A stretch of 64,000 nt of DNA from Phaeospirillum tilakii. GTDB taxonomy: Bacteria > Pseudomonadota > Alphaproteobacteria > Rhodospirillales > Magnetospirillaceae. Every line of letters begins with the position of its first letter. Within the stretch, counting starts at the first letter, position 1. Shown piece by piece: positions 8,805 through 18,086 of this stretch. Made by a program: the position numbers and the translations under genes. The stretch lies in the NCBI RefSeq assembly GCF_042683125.1, contig NZ_JBHUIY010000007.1:1-64000 (forward strand), written 5' to 3'. The notes under the pieces were generated by a model, which saw only the letters and a list, made by a program, of their open reading frames with translations, did not search any database and was not told the origin of the DNA.

Positions 8805-11563
8805 CCAATGTTTTCGCCCCCGGCGATCTTGTCCAGGCCCGGGGGCGGGAATGGGTGGTTCTGCCCTCACCGGAAACCGACTGGTTGATGTTGCGGCCGC
8901 TGTCGGGGGCCGAGGCCGACGTGCAGATTCTTGATCCGGCGCTGGAAACGGAGCCGGTGCGGCCGGCCAGTTTCGACCTGCCGGGCTTGGACCAGATCGC
9001 CACCCAGGACGCGGCCCGCCTGCTGTCCGATGCCTTGCGGATGTCGCTGCGGCGAGGCGCGGGGCCGTTCCGTTCGGCGGCCCGGCTGTCGTTCGAGCCG
9101 CGGGCCTATCAGTTGGTGCCCTTGCTGATGGCGCTCCGCCAGACGGTGGTCCGGCTGCTGATCGCCGACGACGTCGGCATCGGCAAGACCATCGAGGCCG
9201 GGCTGATCCTGCGCGAGTTGATCGACCGGGGAGAGGTCGACCGCTTGGCCGTGTTGTGCCCGCCGCATCTGGTCGAGCAATGGACCGCCGAACTCGCCAC
9301 CAAGTTCGACATCGACGCGGTCGCGGTGACCGCCGCCTCGGCGGCGCGGCTGGAGCGCGGCCTTGCCCCTTCGCAAACCCTGTTCGATGCCCACCCGTTC
9401 ACCGTGGTCAGCCTCGATTACATCAAAGCCGAGCGGCGACGGGAGAATTTCGCTCGCGTTTGCCCCGGTTTGGTGGTGGTCGACGAGGCCCATGCCTGCG
9501 TTGGCACCCATCAGGGGCGGCAGCAGCGCTATGACCTGTTGAGCCGCCTTAGCGCCGATCCCGAGCGCCATCTGATCCTGTTGACCGCGACCCCGCACAG
9601 CGGCGACGCTGCGGCGTTCGACCGATTGCTCGGCTTGCTCGACACTGGTTTCTCCGGCCAGGGGCTGGAGGCGGAGTCGGTCCGCGTCCGGTTGGCCAAC
9701 CATTTCGTCCAGCGGCGGCGCGCCGATATCACCGGCCGCGACTGGGGGGAAGACCGGGCCTTTCCCCGTCACGAGAGCGCCGAACGATCCTATGCGCTGA
9801 CCCGCGAACATCGGGCGTTCCATGACGCGGTGCTGGAGTACTGCCTTGGTGTGGTCGAAGGGGCCGGGCCCGACCAACGCCGACGCCGTTTGGCCTTCTG
9901 GGGCACCCTGGCGCTGATGCGCTGCGTCGGGTCCTCGCCCGCTGCCGCGGCATCGGCGTTGCGCAACCGTCTGGCCAGCGACCTTGATCGGCTGGAAGGG
10001 CAGGTATTTGACGATGACGGTGATGAGAGCGAGGCTCTCGACGTCGAGCCGGCAGCTGGTCTCGACGATGCAGGCCCGCTTGCGGCCCTTGTGGCCCGGG
10101 CCGAACGCCTGCTCAAGGCGGCGGACCCCAAGCGTGATGCCGCGATCGAGGTGCTGAAGCCGTTGGTGGCCGGTGGCGCTAATCCGGTGGTGTTCTGCCG
10201 CTTCATCGCCACGGCCGATTATGTCGCCGCCGGATTGAGCAAAGCCTTTCCCGAGCTGCGGATCGAGGTGGTCACCGGGGCGCTGCCGTCCGAGGAGCGC
10301 CGCGCTCGGGTCGAAGAGATGGCCGATGCCGAGCAGCGCCTGCTGGTCGCCACCGACTGCCTGTCCGAAGGCATCAACCTGCAAGGCCTGTTTGACACGG
10401 TGATCCACTATGACCTGTCGTGGAATCCCACTCGCCACCAGCAGCGGGAAGGCCGGGTCGACCGCTTCGGCCAGCCGGCGACCCTGGTGCGGTCGGTGCT
10501 GCTCTATTCGCCGGACAGCGCCATCGACGGCGCGGTGCTCGATGTGATCCTGCGCAAGGCGGCCTCGATCCGCTCCGCGACCGGGGTGACCGTGCCGTTG
10601 CCCGAGGATCGCGGCGCGATCACCGGGGCGCTGATGAATGCGGTGTTGTTGCGCGACGGCGGCAAGCGCCAGCAGCTCAGCTTCGATTTCGGCCTGGCCG
10701 CCGCCGCGGCCGAGGTCGAGACGACGTGGCGCGACGCTGCCGAGGGTGAAAAGCGATCCCGCGCCCGCTTCGCTCAGAACGCCATCAAGCCGGAGGCGGT
10801 GGCGCCGGAATGGAAGCGGTGGCGGGAGTTGCTGGGTGGCCCCGATGCCGTCCGCCGGTTCGTCGAGCGGGCGATGAGTCGCCTAAACGCGCCGTTGGAA
10901 ATCGCTGCGAACGGTCGCATCCGCGCCCATTTGCATGCGCTTCCCGCCACGGTCACGGAACGTCTGGCGGCGCGTGGCCTGGAGAACACGATTCGTCTTG
11001 CCTTCGAGGAACCGGCGCCCCCGGCGGCCGAGATGATCAGCCGCAGCCATCCGCTGCCGTCTATTCTGGCCGAATCACTGCTGGAATCGGCGCTCGATCC
11101 CGGCGCCGTCAGCGTGCCGCCGCTTGGGCGCCTGGGGGCGTGGAGCAGCGCCGCCGTCACAGTGATGACCACCGTGCTGATCCTGCGCCTGCGCCACACC
11201 CTGACCGTCCGTGGCCGCCGGGAGCGGCTGCTGCTGGTCGAGGAAGCCGAGGCGCTCGCCTTCGCCGCAACCGATCCCAACCCGGTGGCCAGCGGTGACG
11301 TCGCCCGTGCCCTGCTGGAGGGGGAGGCCGCCGGCAATCTGCTCGACTCCGCCCGCGCCCGCCTGCTGACGGCGGCGATGCAGCGGGTGACGGCGGCGCG
11401 CGGCACCATCCTCGCCGCCCATGCCCACGACCGCGCTCAGGCCCTTGCCGAGGATCATGCCCGGGTCCGTGCCGCCGCGACCGGTTCGGCGCGGATCAGC
11501 GTCGCCCCGGTGCTGCCGGTCGACGTGATCGGCCTGTTCGTCCTGGTTCCGGCGGGAGTGTGA
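8801..11563 (+). CDS. drmD: DrmD-like SNF2 family helicase
   Basis: A 920-aa SNF2/HepA-type ATPase. The N-terminus (FAPGDLVQARGREWVVLPS) and the block FEPRAYQLVPLLMALR are as I recall them for DrmD, the SNF2 helicase of class 1 DISARM. Motifs: Walker A DDVGIGKTIEAG with Lys129; DEAH box at 228-231; motif III LTATPHSGD; helicase-C motifs SEGINLQGLFDTVIHYDLSW and HQQREGRVDRFGQ at about 525-558. The C-terminal third (about 620-920) is helical with no recognised fold. Its start overlaps the upstream helicase stop and the methylase follows within a few bases. Expected function is a DNA translocase acting with the methylase and the other helicase in restriction. The DrmD name is based on recalled family sequence, not a search. 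Confidence 0.85.
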   Translation: MTNVFAPGDLVQARGREWVVLPSPETDWLMLRPLSGAEADVQILDPALETEPVRPASFDLPGLDQIATQDAARLLSDALRMSLRRGAGPFRSAARLSFEPRAYQLVPLLMALRQTVVRLLIADDVGIGKTIEAGLILRELIDRGEVDRLAVLCPPHLVEQWTAELATKFDIDAVAVTAASAARLERGLAPSQTLFDAHPFTVVSLDYIKAERRRENFARVCPGLVVVDEAHACVGTHQGRQQRYDLLSRLSADPERHLILLTATPHSGDAAAFDRLLGLLDTGFSGQGLEAESVRVRLANHFVQRRRADITGRDWGEDRAFPRHESAERSYALTREHRAFHDAVLEYCLGVVEGAGPDQRRRRLAFWGTLALMRCVGSSPAAAASALRNRLASDLDRLEGQVFDDDGDESEALDVEPAAGLDDAGPLAALVARAERLLKAADPKRDAAIEVLKPLVAGGANPVVFCRFIATADYVAAGLSKAFPELRIEVVTGALPSEERRARVEEMADAEQRLLVATDCLSEGINLQGLFDTVIHYDLSWNPTRHQQREGRVDRFGQPATLVRSVLLYSPDSAIDGAVLDVILRKAASIRSATGVTVPLPEDRGAITGALMNAVLLRDGGKRQQLSFDFGLAAAAAEVETTWRDAAEGEKRSRARFAQNAIKPEAVAPEWKRWRELLGGPDAVRRFVERAMSRLNAPLEIAANGRIRAHLHALPATVTERLAARGLENTIRLAFEEPAPPAAEMISRSHPLPSILAESLLESALDPGAVSVPPLGRLGAWSSAAVTVMTTVLILRLRHTLTVRGRRERLLLVEEAEALAFAATDPNPVASGDVARALLEGEAAGNLLDSARARLLTAAMQRVTAARGTILAAHAHDRAQALAEDHARVRAAATGSARISVAPVLPVDVIGLFVLVPAGV

Positions 11564-11566
11564 TTG

Positions 11567-14500
11567 ATGCGCCGCCCCCGTCACCCCCATACCACCGCCT
11601 TCGACGCTCTCACCGTCGAGGGCGCCCTGATCGCTCCGGCGATGCTGACCCGGATCTCTACCCGCACCGCCCCTCAGCAGGCCGAGACCGATTACGGCAT
11701 CCGCAAGGGCCTCAACCTCCGCGACGAGGTCGCCCGCTTCTTCCGCATCGGCCAAGCGCTCTATGCCGATCTGAAAGCCAGCCCGACCCCCTCGCTGGCG
11801 GCCACCTCCAGCTTCGTCGAAGCCCTGCTGCGCGAGGTGTTCGAGGTGTCCGACCTCGATCGGGTCGGCCACCGCGAGCGGGACGGTCGCACTTATCCGC
11901 TGACACTGCAAGGATTGGGCGGTCGGCTGCCGGTGGTGGTGGTGCCGCCCACCGATCCGCTCGACAAGGCCAGTCCCAGCCTTGCCTTCGACGGACGCCG
12001 ACGGTCGGCCGCCTCGGCGGCGCAGGACTGGCTCAACGCCGATCCGGACTCGCTGTGGGGTCTATGCTGCAACGGCGACCGCCTGCGGCTGCTGCGCGAC
12101 AATGACAGCCTGACCCGTCCGGCCTTCATCGAAGCCGACCTTGCCCGGATGTTCGAGGCCGATGCCTTCGCCGATTTTAGTGCATTGTGGCTGCTGATTC
12201 ACGCCAGCCGCTTCGGCAAGGCGGGCACGCTGCCCACCGATTGCGCGCTTGAACGCTGGCGCGACGCCGGGGGCAAGGAAGGGGCCGCCGCGCGCGAGCG
12301 CCTGAGCGAGGGGGTCGAGGCGGCGCTGCTGGCGCTGGGATCCGGCTTCCTGTCTGACACGCCCGATCTGCGCCAGCGGGTCAAGGACGGCGCTCTGCCG
12401 CGCACCGCCTTCTTCGGCCAACTGCTGCGGCTGGTCTATCGCCTGATCTTCCTGCTGGTCGCCGAGGACCGCGGCCTGCTGCATCCGCCCGAGGCCCCAG
12501 CCGCGGCGCGGCGGCTCTATGCCGGCGGCTATGCCCTGTCGCGTCTGCGCGACCGTGCCATCCGTCGGGCTGCCCGTGATGGGCACCGTGACCAGTGGCA
12601 GGGCCTGCGGGTGGTGTTCGCCGCGCTGGCCCGGGGTGAACCTCGCCTGGCCTTGCCGGCGTTGGGCGGGCTGTTCGCGCCCGATGTGATGCCGGATCTC
12701 GATTCGGCGCATCTGTCGAACCGGGCGTTGATGACGGCGATGTTCCACCTCGCCTGGTTGCGCGACGGCAATGGACTTGCCCCGGTCAACTGGCGCGACA
12801 TGGAGACCGAGGAACTGGGCTCGGTCTACGAAAGCCTGCTGGAGCTCAATCCGCTGCTGGTCGAGGATGGGCGCAAGCTTGCCTTTGCCGAGGGCGCCGA
12901 GAGCAAGGGGCACGCCCGCAAGACCAGCGGCAGTTACTACACCCCCGATTCCCTGGTCCAGACCCTGCTCGACAGCGCGCTTGACCCGGTGCTGGCTCGT
13001 GTCGAGGCCGAGGCAGCGGATCCGGTCGCCGCCCTGCTCAAGGTCAGCGTGCTCGATCCCGCCTGCGGTTCCGGCCATTTCCTGCTCGCCGCCGCCCGCC
13101 GTCTTGCCACTCGGATCGCCCGCCACCGGGCCGGCGGGGTCGCGTCGGCCGAGGAATACCGCCATGCCCTGCGCGATGTCGCCCGCTCCTGCCTCTATGG
13201 CGTCGACCGCAACCCGATGGCGATCGAACTGGCCAAGGTGGCGCTGTGGATCGAAACGGTCGAGCCGGGCAAGCCGCTTGGATTCCTGGATGCCAACCTC
13301 CGTTGCGGCGACAGCCTGCTCGGAATCTATGATCTCGATGTCCTGCGCCAGGGCATTCCCGATGCTGCCTACAAGCCGCTGACCGGCGACGACAAGGAAA
13401 CCGCCCGGCATTTCGCCAAACGCAACAGATCTGAGCGCGAGGGACAGGGCACCCTGGCCCTCGGCGGGCAGGGCTGGTCGATGCCGGCGCCGCCGCCCCT
13501 GGCCCGGCTGAACCTCGACTGGCGCATCCTGCCCGAAGACAGCCCCGAGCAGATCGCCGACAAACGCCGCCGCTTCGAGGCGACGCGCGCTGATCCCCGT
13601 ACCTGGGCGTGGAAGCAGGCCTGCGACCTTTACGTCACCGCCTTCCTGACGGCCAAGACCGGCGGGGTTCCTGCCAGCCACACCGCCGTCGCCATCCCGA
13701 CCAGCGGCCATCTCTGGCAGGTGCTGGCCGGGCATCAGGTCCATCCGCCGCTGATGGCCCGCGCGCTCGACCTCGCCGCCGAGGCCCGCGCCTTCCACTG
13801 GCCGCTGGAGTTTCCCGAAATGTTCGAGGCCGGTGGCTTCGATGTCGTGTTGGGCAATCCGCCGTGGGAGCGGATCAAGCTGCAGGAACAGGAATTTTTC
13901 GCCGCCCGTGCCCCCGAGATCGCCCAGGCCCCCACCGCCGCCGCTCGTGGCCGCCTGATCAAGGCCCTGGCCGACGCCCCCGAGGATTCGCGCGACCGCC
14001 GCCTGTTCGCCGCCTTCGAGACGGAAAAACGCGTCGCCGAGGCGGCCTCGGTGTTCGCCCGGGTGCCGCAGGAGGACGGGGGCCGCTTTCCGCTGACCGG
14101 GCGCGGCGACGTCAACACCTACGCCCTGTTCGCCGAACTGTTCACCCGCCTCACCAGCCCGCGCGGCCGCGCGGGTCTGGTCGTCCCCACCGGCATCGCC
14201 ACAGACGCCACCACCGCGCCGTTCTTCGCTGCATTGATCGAAAACCGGCGGTTGGTCAGCCTGCATGACTTCCAGACGGGCATGGGGTTCTTCGACCGGA
14301 TCGGCCATGCTCGCTTCAAATTCAGCCTGATCACCACCTGCGACGCTGGAACAGGACCGGAGGCGCCCGATTTCAGCTTCTTTTCCCGTACCATGGAGGA
14401 TTTCGCTGACCGCCGTCGTCATTTCCGGCTGGATCGGCCGACGATCGAACGCCTGAACCCCAACACCAAGACTACCCCGGTGTTCCGGACTGAAACCGAT

Positions 14501-16132
14501 GCCGCCCTGACCGCCCGCATCTATTCTCGTGTCTCGGTGCTGATTGACGAATCCAAGGGGCCGGCCGGCAATCCTTGGGGGGGGTCATTTATGGCTATGC
14601 TTCACATGGCCAACGACAGCGGGCTGTTCCGCTCCGCCGGTCAGTTGACGGCGGCGGGGTATGTTCGCGACGGAACCGATTGGGTGTCGGCCGCCGGCTT
14701 TCGCCCCCCGCAGGCGGCCTTGCCGCTCGATGGCGGCCGTGACGGCCTCCACCTGCCCCTGGTCGGTGGGGGAACCACCCGGCCGGCCGACCGCTATGTT
14801 CCTCTCTACGAAGCCAAGATGATCCACCATTTCGATCATCGCTGGGCCACCTACGACGGTGACGAATGCCGCGACGCCACCCCGGCCGAACACGCCGACC
14901 CGTCGTTCGAACCCACCCCCCGCTATTGGGTGCCGGAACGGGAAGTTCGGGATCGCCTGTCCGCCAAGGGCTGGACCCGCGACTGGTTGATGGGATGGCG
15001 AGATATCTGTCGCGCCACCGACGAACGGACGGTGATAGCATCCGTCACCCCAAGGGTTGCGGTGGGGCACACTGCCCCCCTGATGTTCACCACCGCCGCA
15101 CCGCGATTGGTTACCGCGCTTCTCGGAAATTTGAGCAGTCTGGTCCTTGATTATGTAGCCAGGCAGAAGGTCGGCGGAACACATCTCACCTATGGCTATC
15201 TGGCCCAGTTCCCCATTCTTCCTCCCTCCACCTACACCGAGGCCGACCTCGCCGTTATCGTCCCTCAGGTGCTGGAACTGACCTACACCAGCCGGGCGAT
15301 GGCCCCCTTCGCCCGCGACCTGGGTTTCGACGGCCCGCCCTTCGCCTGGGACGAGGAACGCCGTGCCCTGCTGCGCGCCGAGCTCGACGCCTGGTACGCC
15401 CGCGCCTATGGCCTGACCCGCGACGAACTGCGCTTCATCCTCGACCCCGCCGAGGTCAGGGGAGCGGACTACCCCTCCGAAACCTTCCGGGGTCTGAAAA
15501 CCAACGAGATCCGCAGGTTCGGCGAGTACCGCACCGCCCGTCTGGTCCTCGCCGCCTGGGACCGGCTGGAGTGTGGCGCCGTCCACGACACATCTCCGCC
15601 CATCGTCGTTTCTCTTCCTACCCCGGTGCGGCAGTCACGGCCTTTGCCGATTATGAGTTCTGTCGTGGACGGCGCCTGGGCGCGTCCCATGTCGAACCCG
15701 CGCGGCGAGACAATGGAGGTGTTGCTCGCCGTCCTCGAGGCCATGGATCGGCCCATGCCCGCCGAAAGAGTCCGTCTTGCCGTCCTTCTGGCGCTGGAAC
15801 CCTATTTGCTGGGGCCGCACCTGGAGGCTGACCAGAAGACAGACTGGGGGCGCGTCATCGGCGGCGAGGCAGCTGGGCCCACCACCGATAATGCGGAACT
15901 CGCCGGGCATTGGGGAGCCGCTGTTCGGTATTTCCGCAGTCGCAGGTGGCTCGATGATGCGTCTGGCAATTGGCGAGCGGGCGACAACCTTGGTACTCAA
16001 CAGCCCGGAGACTGGGCGGCCGGCCGGGCCGCCATCACATGGGATGCGATGCGCCGGATCGGCGACAAGGCAGAGATCATAAACCTGTTCTCACCCCAAC
16101 TCGACAGGTGGAGGAATGCCGAAGCAGCCTGA
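11567..16132 (+). CDS. Eco57I/PglX-type N6-adenine DNA methyltransferase (DrmMI-like)
   Basis: A 1521-aa class I methyltransferase. The SAM-binding motif is DPACGSGHF at residues 497-505. The catalytic motif is NPPW at 764-767, diagnostic of N6-adenine methylation. The ~260-residue gap between motifs and the long C-terminal region (about 900-1500, target recognition) match the Eco57I/PglX type, where one chain both recognises and modifies DNA. I see no PD-(D/E)XK nuclease motif in the ~490-residue N-terminal region, so it probably modifies self DNA rather than cutting. A TTG precedes the ATG at 11567; the ATG is preferred because GGGAG lies 8 bases upstream. The 3' end overlaps the next gene by 17 bases. 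Candidate equivalent of class 1 DISARM DrmMI. Confidence 0.85.
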   Translation: MRRPRHPHTTAFDALTVEGALIAPAMLTRISTRTAPQQAETDYGIRKGLNLRDEVARFFRIGQALYADLKASPTPSLAATSSFVEALLREVFEVSDLDRVGHRERDGRTYPLTLQGLGGRLPVVVVPPTDPLDKASPSLAFDGRRRSAASAAQDWLNADPDSLWGLCCNGDRLRLLRDNDSLTRPAFIEADLARMFEADAFADFSALWLLIHASRFGKAGTLPTDCALERWRDAGGKEGAAARERLSEGVEAALLALGSGFLSDTPDLRQRVKDGALPRTAFFGQLLRLVYRLIFLLVAEDRGLLHPPEAPAAARRLYAGGYALSRLRDRAIRRAARDGHRDQWQGLRVVFAALARGEPRLALPALGGLFAPDVMPDLDSAHLSNRALMTAMFHLAWLRDGNGLAPVNWRDMETEELGSVYESLLELNPLLVEDGRKLAFAEGAESKGHARKTSGSYYTPDSLVQTLLDSALDPVLARVEAEAADPVAALLKVSVLDPACGSGHFLLAAARRLATRIARHRAGGVASAEEYRHALRDVARSCLYGVDRNPMAIELAKVALWIETVEPGKPLGFLDANLRCGDSLLGIYDLDVLRQGIPDAAYKPLTGDDKETARHFAKRNRSEREGQGTLALGGQGWSMPAPPPLARLNLDWRILPEDSPEQIADKRRRFEATRADPRTWAWKQACDLYVTAFLTAKTGGVPASHTAVAIPTSGHLWQVLAGHQVHPPLMARALDLAAEARAFHWPLEFPEMFEAGGFDVVLGNPPWERIKLQEQEFFAARAPEIAQAPTAAARGRLIKALADAPEDSRDRRLFAAFETEKRVAEAASVFARVPQEDGGRFPLTGRGDVNTYALFAELFTRLTSPRGRAGLVVPTGIATDATTAPFFAALIENRRLVSLHDFQTGMGFFDRIGHARFKFSLITTCDAGTGPEAPDFSFFSRTMEDFADRRRHFRLDRPTIERLNPNTKTTPVFRTETDAALTARIYSRVSVLIDESKGPAGNPWGGSFMAMLHMANDSGLFRSAGQLTAAGYVRDGTDWVSAAGFRPPQAALPLDGGRDGLHLPLVGGGTTRPADRYVPLYEAKMIHHFDHRWATYDGDECRDATPAEHADPSFEPTPRYWVPEREVRDRLSAKGWTRDWLMGWRDICRATDERTVIASVTPRVAVGHTAPLMFTTAAPRLVTALLGNLSSLVLDYVARQKVGGTHLTYGYLAQFPILPPSTYTEADLAVIVPQVLELTYTSRAMAPFARDLGFDGPPFAWDEERRALLRAELDAWYARAYGLTRDELRFILDPAEVRGADYPSETFRGLKTNEIRRFGEYRTARLVLAAWDRLECGAVHDTSPPIVVSLPTPVRQSRPLPIMSSVVDGAWARPMSNPRGETMEVLLAVLEAMDRPMPAERVRLAVLLALEPYLLGPHLEADQKTDWGRVIGGEAAGPTTDNAELAGHWGAAVRYFRSRRWLDDASGNWRAGDNLGTQQPGDWAAGRAAITWDAMRRIGDKAEIINLFSPQLDRWRNAEAA

Positions 16133-18086
16133 TGATCTTTTTGGCGGCCAGTTCTCCCTTGCGCCAGACCTCGAGAGGTCTCAGCCACGTCTGTGGGTCC
16201 GAAGGTTGGCAATCTGGCGGGAACCGGGGACATCCCCTTTCCGGGATTATTCCTTTCACCCCGGTCTCAACATTGTCTGGTCGCTCAGCGTCCGCGAGAC
16301 CACGGGAGAGCAGGATGGTGTCATCGGTCACGGCAGCGGCAAGACCCTCCTGTGCCGACTGATCCGGTATTGTCTTGGCGAGAGGCGTTTTGCATCCGAG
16401 GAGCTGCGGGACGCCATCGGCACTCAATTCCCAGAAGGACTGGTTGGTGCCGAGATCATGCTTGACGGAATCTGCTGGGCCGTGGTGAGGCCCCTCGGGC
16501 AACGCCAGCGGCATGTTGCGGTGGCGAACGGCAACCTCGACGCGATTGCCGCGGGCGAGGGAAGCCATACCAGCATGGAACCCTTCATCACAGCCGTGGA
16601 GAACGCCTTCTTCACGCCCGAGAGCATCGCCCTGATTCCTGGCGGGCAAGTGTGGCTTACCGAATTGGCGTGGTTGAGCCGGGACCAGGAGTGCGATTTC
16701 AAGAAGGTTCAGGAATGGCGGGATGCGGCCTCGCGGTCAGAATCTCCTGCCCGCAGCCTTGCGACCGACGAAGCGAAGTTCTTTGCCCTGCGTGTTTTCC
16801 TGAAGGCGATCACGCCGGAAGAACGGGCTCTCAGCGATGAAATCAAGGCGATGGAAGCCGAACGCGATCAGGTCAAGCAAGAGATCGCTCACCGGCTTTG
16901 GGAAGCGGACCAGAAGAAAAACCGCCTTGCCATCGCCTTGGAAATGAAAAAAGCGAAGTTGGACGGTCCCCTCGCTGCGGAGGATTTGAAACAGACGGCG
17001 CGCAAGAAGTTCGCGGAAGTTGCTCGTGTTTCTCCGAGCTGCGAAATTGTCGATCCAGAGCCGCTTCGTGCGGAACTCAAGGAGGCCCAGGCGAAAGAGA
17101 AGAGCCTCAGTGAGCGCCTTGCTGGCATGAAAGGGCGGTTGGAGGAAAAGAAAAAAACATTCGATCGCATGAGGAATGAGGTCGTTGGGCTCGTCCTCTC
17201 AACAGACGAGGAGGAAAATCCATCGTGCCCGATTTGTGAGGAGCCGATCGATCGTGTGCTGGCGGAAGGCTGCAAGCTTTCCCACAAGCTGGCTGACCTC
17301 GAATCCATCCGCCAGAAACGGGAGAACCATCGCCTGGGGCTGGAGAAGGTACAAGCAGACCTTACCGCCCTTCGGGAAAATATCTTCACGATGGAGCAGG
17401 AGCATAAAGAGGCCCAGACGGCGGTTGCCACCCTTGAGGCGCGGTTAGGGCAGATCGAGGAAGCACGCGATGCCCGTAGGGATTCCTGGTACCAAGCGCG
17501 CCGTATGGTCGACGATGCCGACCGCTATGCGGAACTGCTTCAGCAGTATGCATCGAAAAGAGAAGACCTTGATTCCCTTATTAACAAAATTGAAGACAAG
17601 CGTGAGCAACGGACCCTCTTTCGCGGCCGAAAGCAGCAGCTTTTCACGAAGATTTCAGGCATCTTCGACCATGTCGTTCGCGAGCTTGTTGGACGTGAAG
17701 CCTCCGGCAGTGTCCGCTTAACTGGCGATGGAGTGAAGCCGGAAGTTCGCCTGGGTGGACTGCGCCAGACGCCCGGCACCGAATGCATCGGGATCTTGGC
17801 ATTCGATCTAACGGCTCTGTGTCTCAGTACTGAGAAAGACGCTCAAATCGCACCTTTCTTTATTCACGACAGTCCACGGACCGCAGATCTCGACATCGAG
17901 GTTTACTATCGACTTTTCCGGTTCGTGAAGGATTTGCCGGAGCAGTTGGGGCAACCGCTTTTTCAATATATCGTCACAACGACGACCCCGCCGCCTGAGG
18001 AGCTTCGGGATCCCCCGTGGACGCCGGTGAGACTGCGGGGCGCTCCGGCCGAAGAACGGTTGCTGGGGTTGGACCTCGCGACATGA
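16116..18086 (+). CDS. Rad50/SMC-like ATPase with CPIC zinc hook (DUF2326-like)
   Basis: A 656-aa ABC/SMC-type ATPase. The N-terminal P-loop reads GHGSGKTLLCRLIRYCLG with Lys76; the usual first Gly of GxxxxGK is Ile70. Two long coiled-coil arms (about 225-365 and 385-510) flank a zinc-hook motif CPICEEPI (Cys371, Cys374), as in Rad50. The C-terminal lobe has a Walker-B-like block PFFIHDSPRTADLD near 580-595, similar to DUF2326 and ABC-three-component ATPases. There is no classical LSGGE; a stretch near 555 (GTECIGILAFDLTALCL) sits where the signature should be. It overlaps the methylase by 17 bases and the HNH gene by ATGA. Inferred role: ATP-dependent sensor or DNA-bridging subunit controlling the HNH nuclease. 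Local GC is lower than in the flanking chromosome. Confidence 0.8.
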   Translation: MPKQPDDLFGGQFSLAPDLERSQPRLWVRRLAIWREPGTSPFRDYSFHPGLNIVWSLSVRETTGEQDGVIGHGSGKTLLCRLIRYCLGERRFASEELRDAIGTQFPEGLVGAEIMLDGICWAVVRPLGQRQRHVAVANGNLDAIAAGEGSHTSMEPFITAVENAFFTPESIALIPGGQVWLTELAWLSRDQECDFKKVQEWRDAASRSESPARSLATDEAKFFALRVFLKAITPEERALSDEIKAMEAERDQVKQEIAHRLWEADQKKNRLAIALEMKKAKLDGPLAAEDLKQTARKKFAEVARVSPSCEIVDPEPLRAELKEAQAKEKSLSERLAGMKGRLEEKKKTFDRMRNEVVGLVLSTDEEENPSCPICEEPIDRVLAEGCKLSHKLADLESIRQKRENHRLGLEKVQADLTALRENIFTMEQEHKEAQTAVATLEARLGQIEEARDARRDSWYQARRMVDDADRYAELLQQYASKREDLDSLINKIEDKREQRTLFRGRKQQLFTKISGIFDHVVRELVGREASGSVRLTGDGVKPEVRLGGLRQTPGTECIGILAFDLTALCLSTEKDAQIAPFFIHDSPRTADLDIEVYYRLFRFVKDLPEQLGQPLFQYIVTTTTPPPEELRDPPWTPVRLRGAPAEERLLGLDLAT

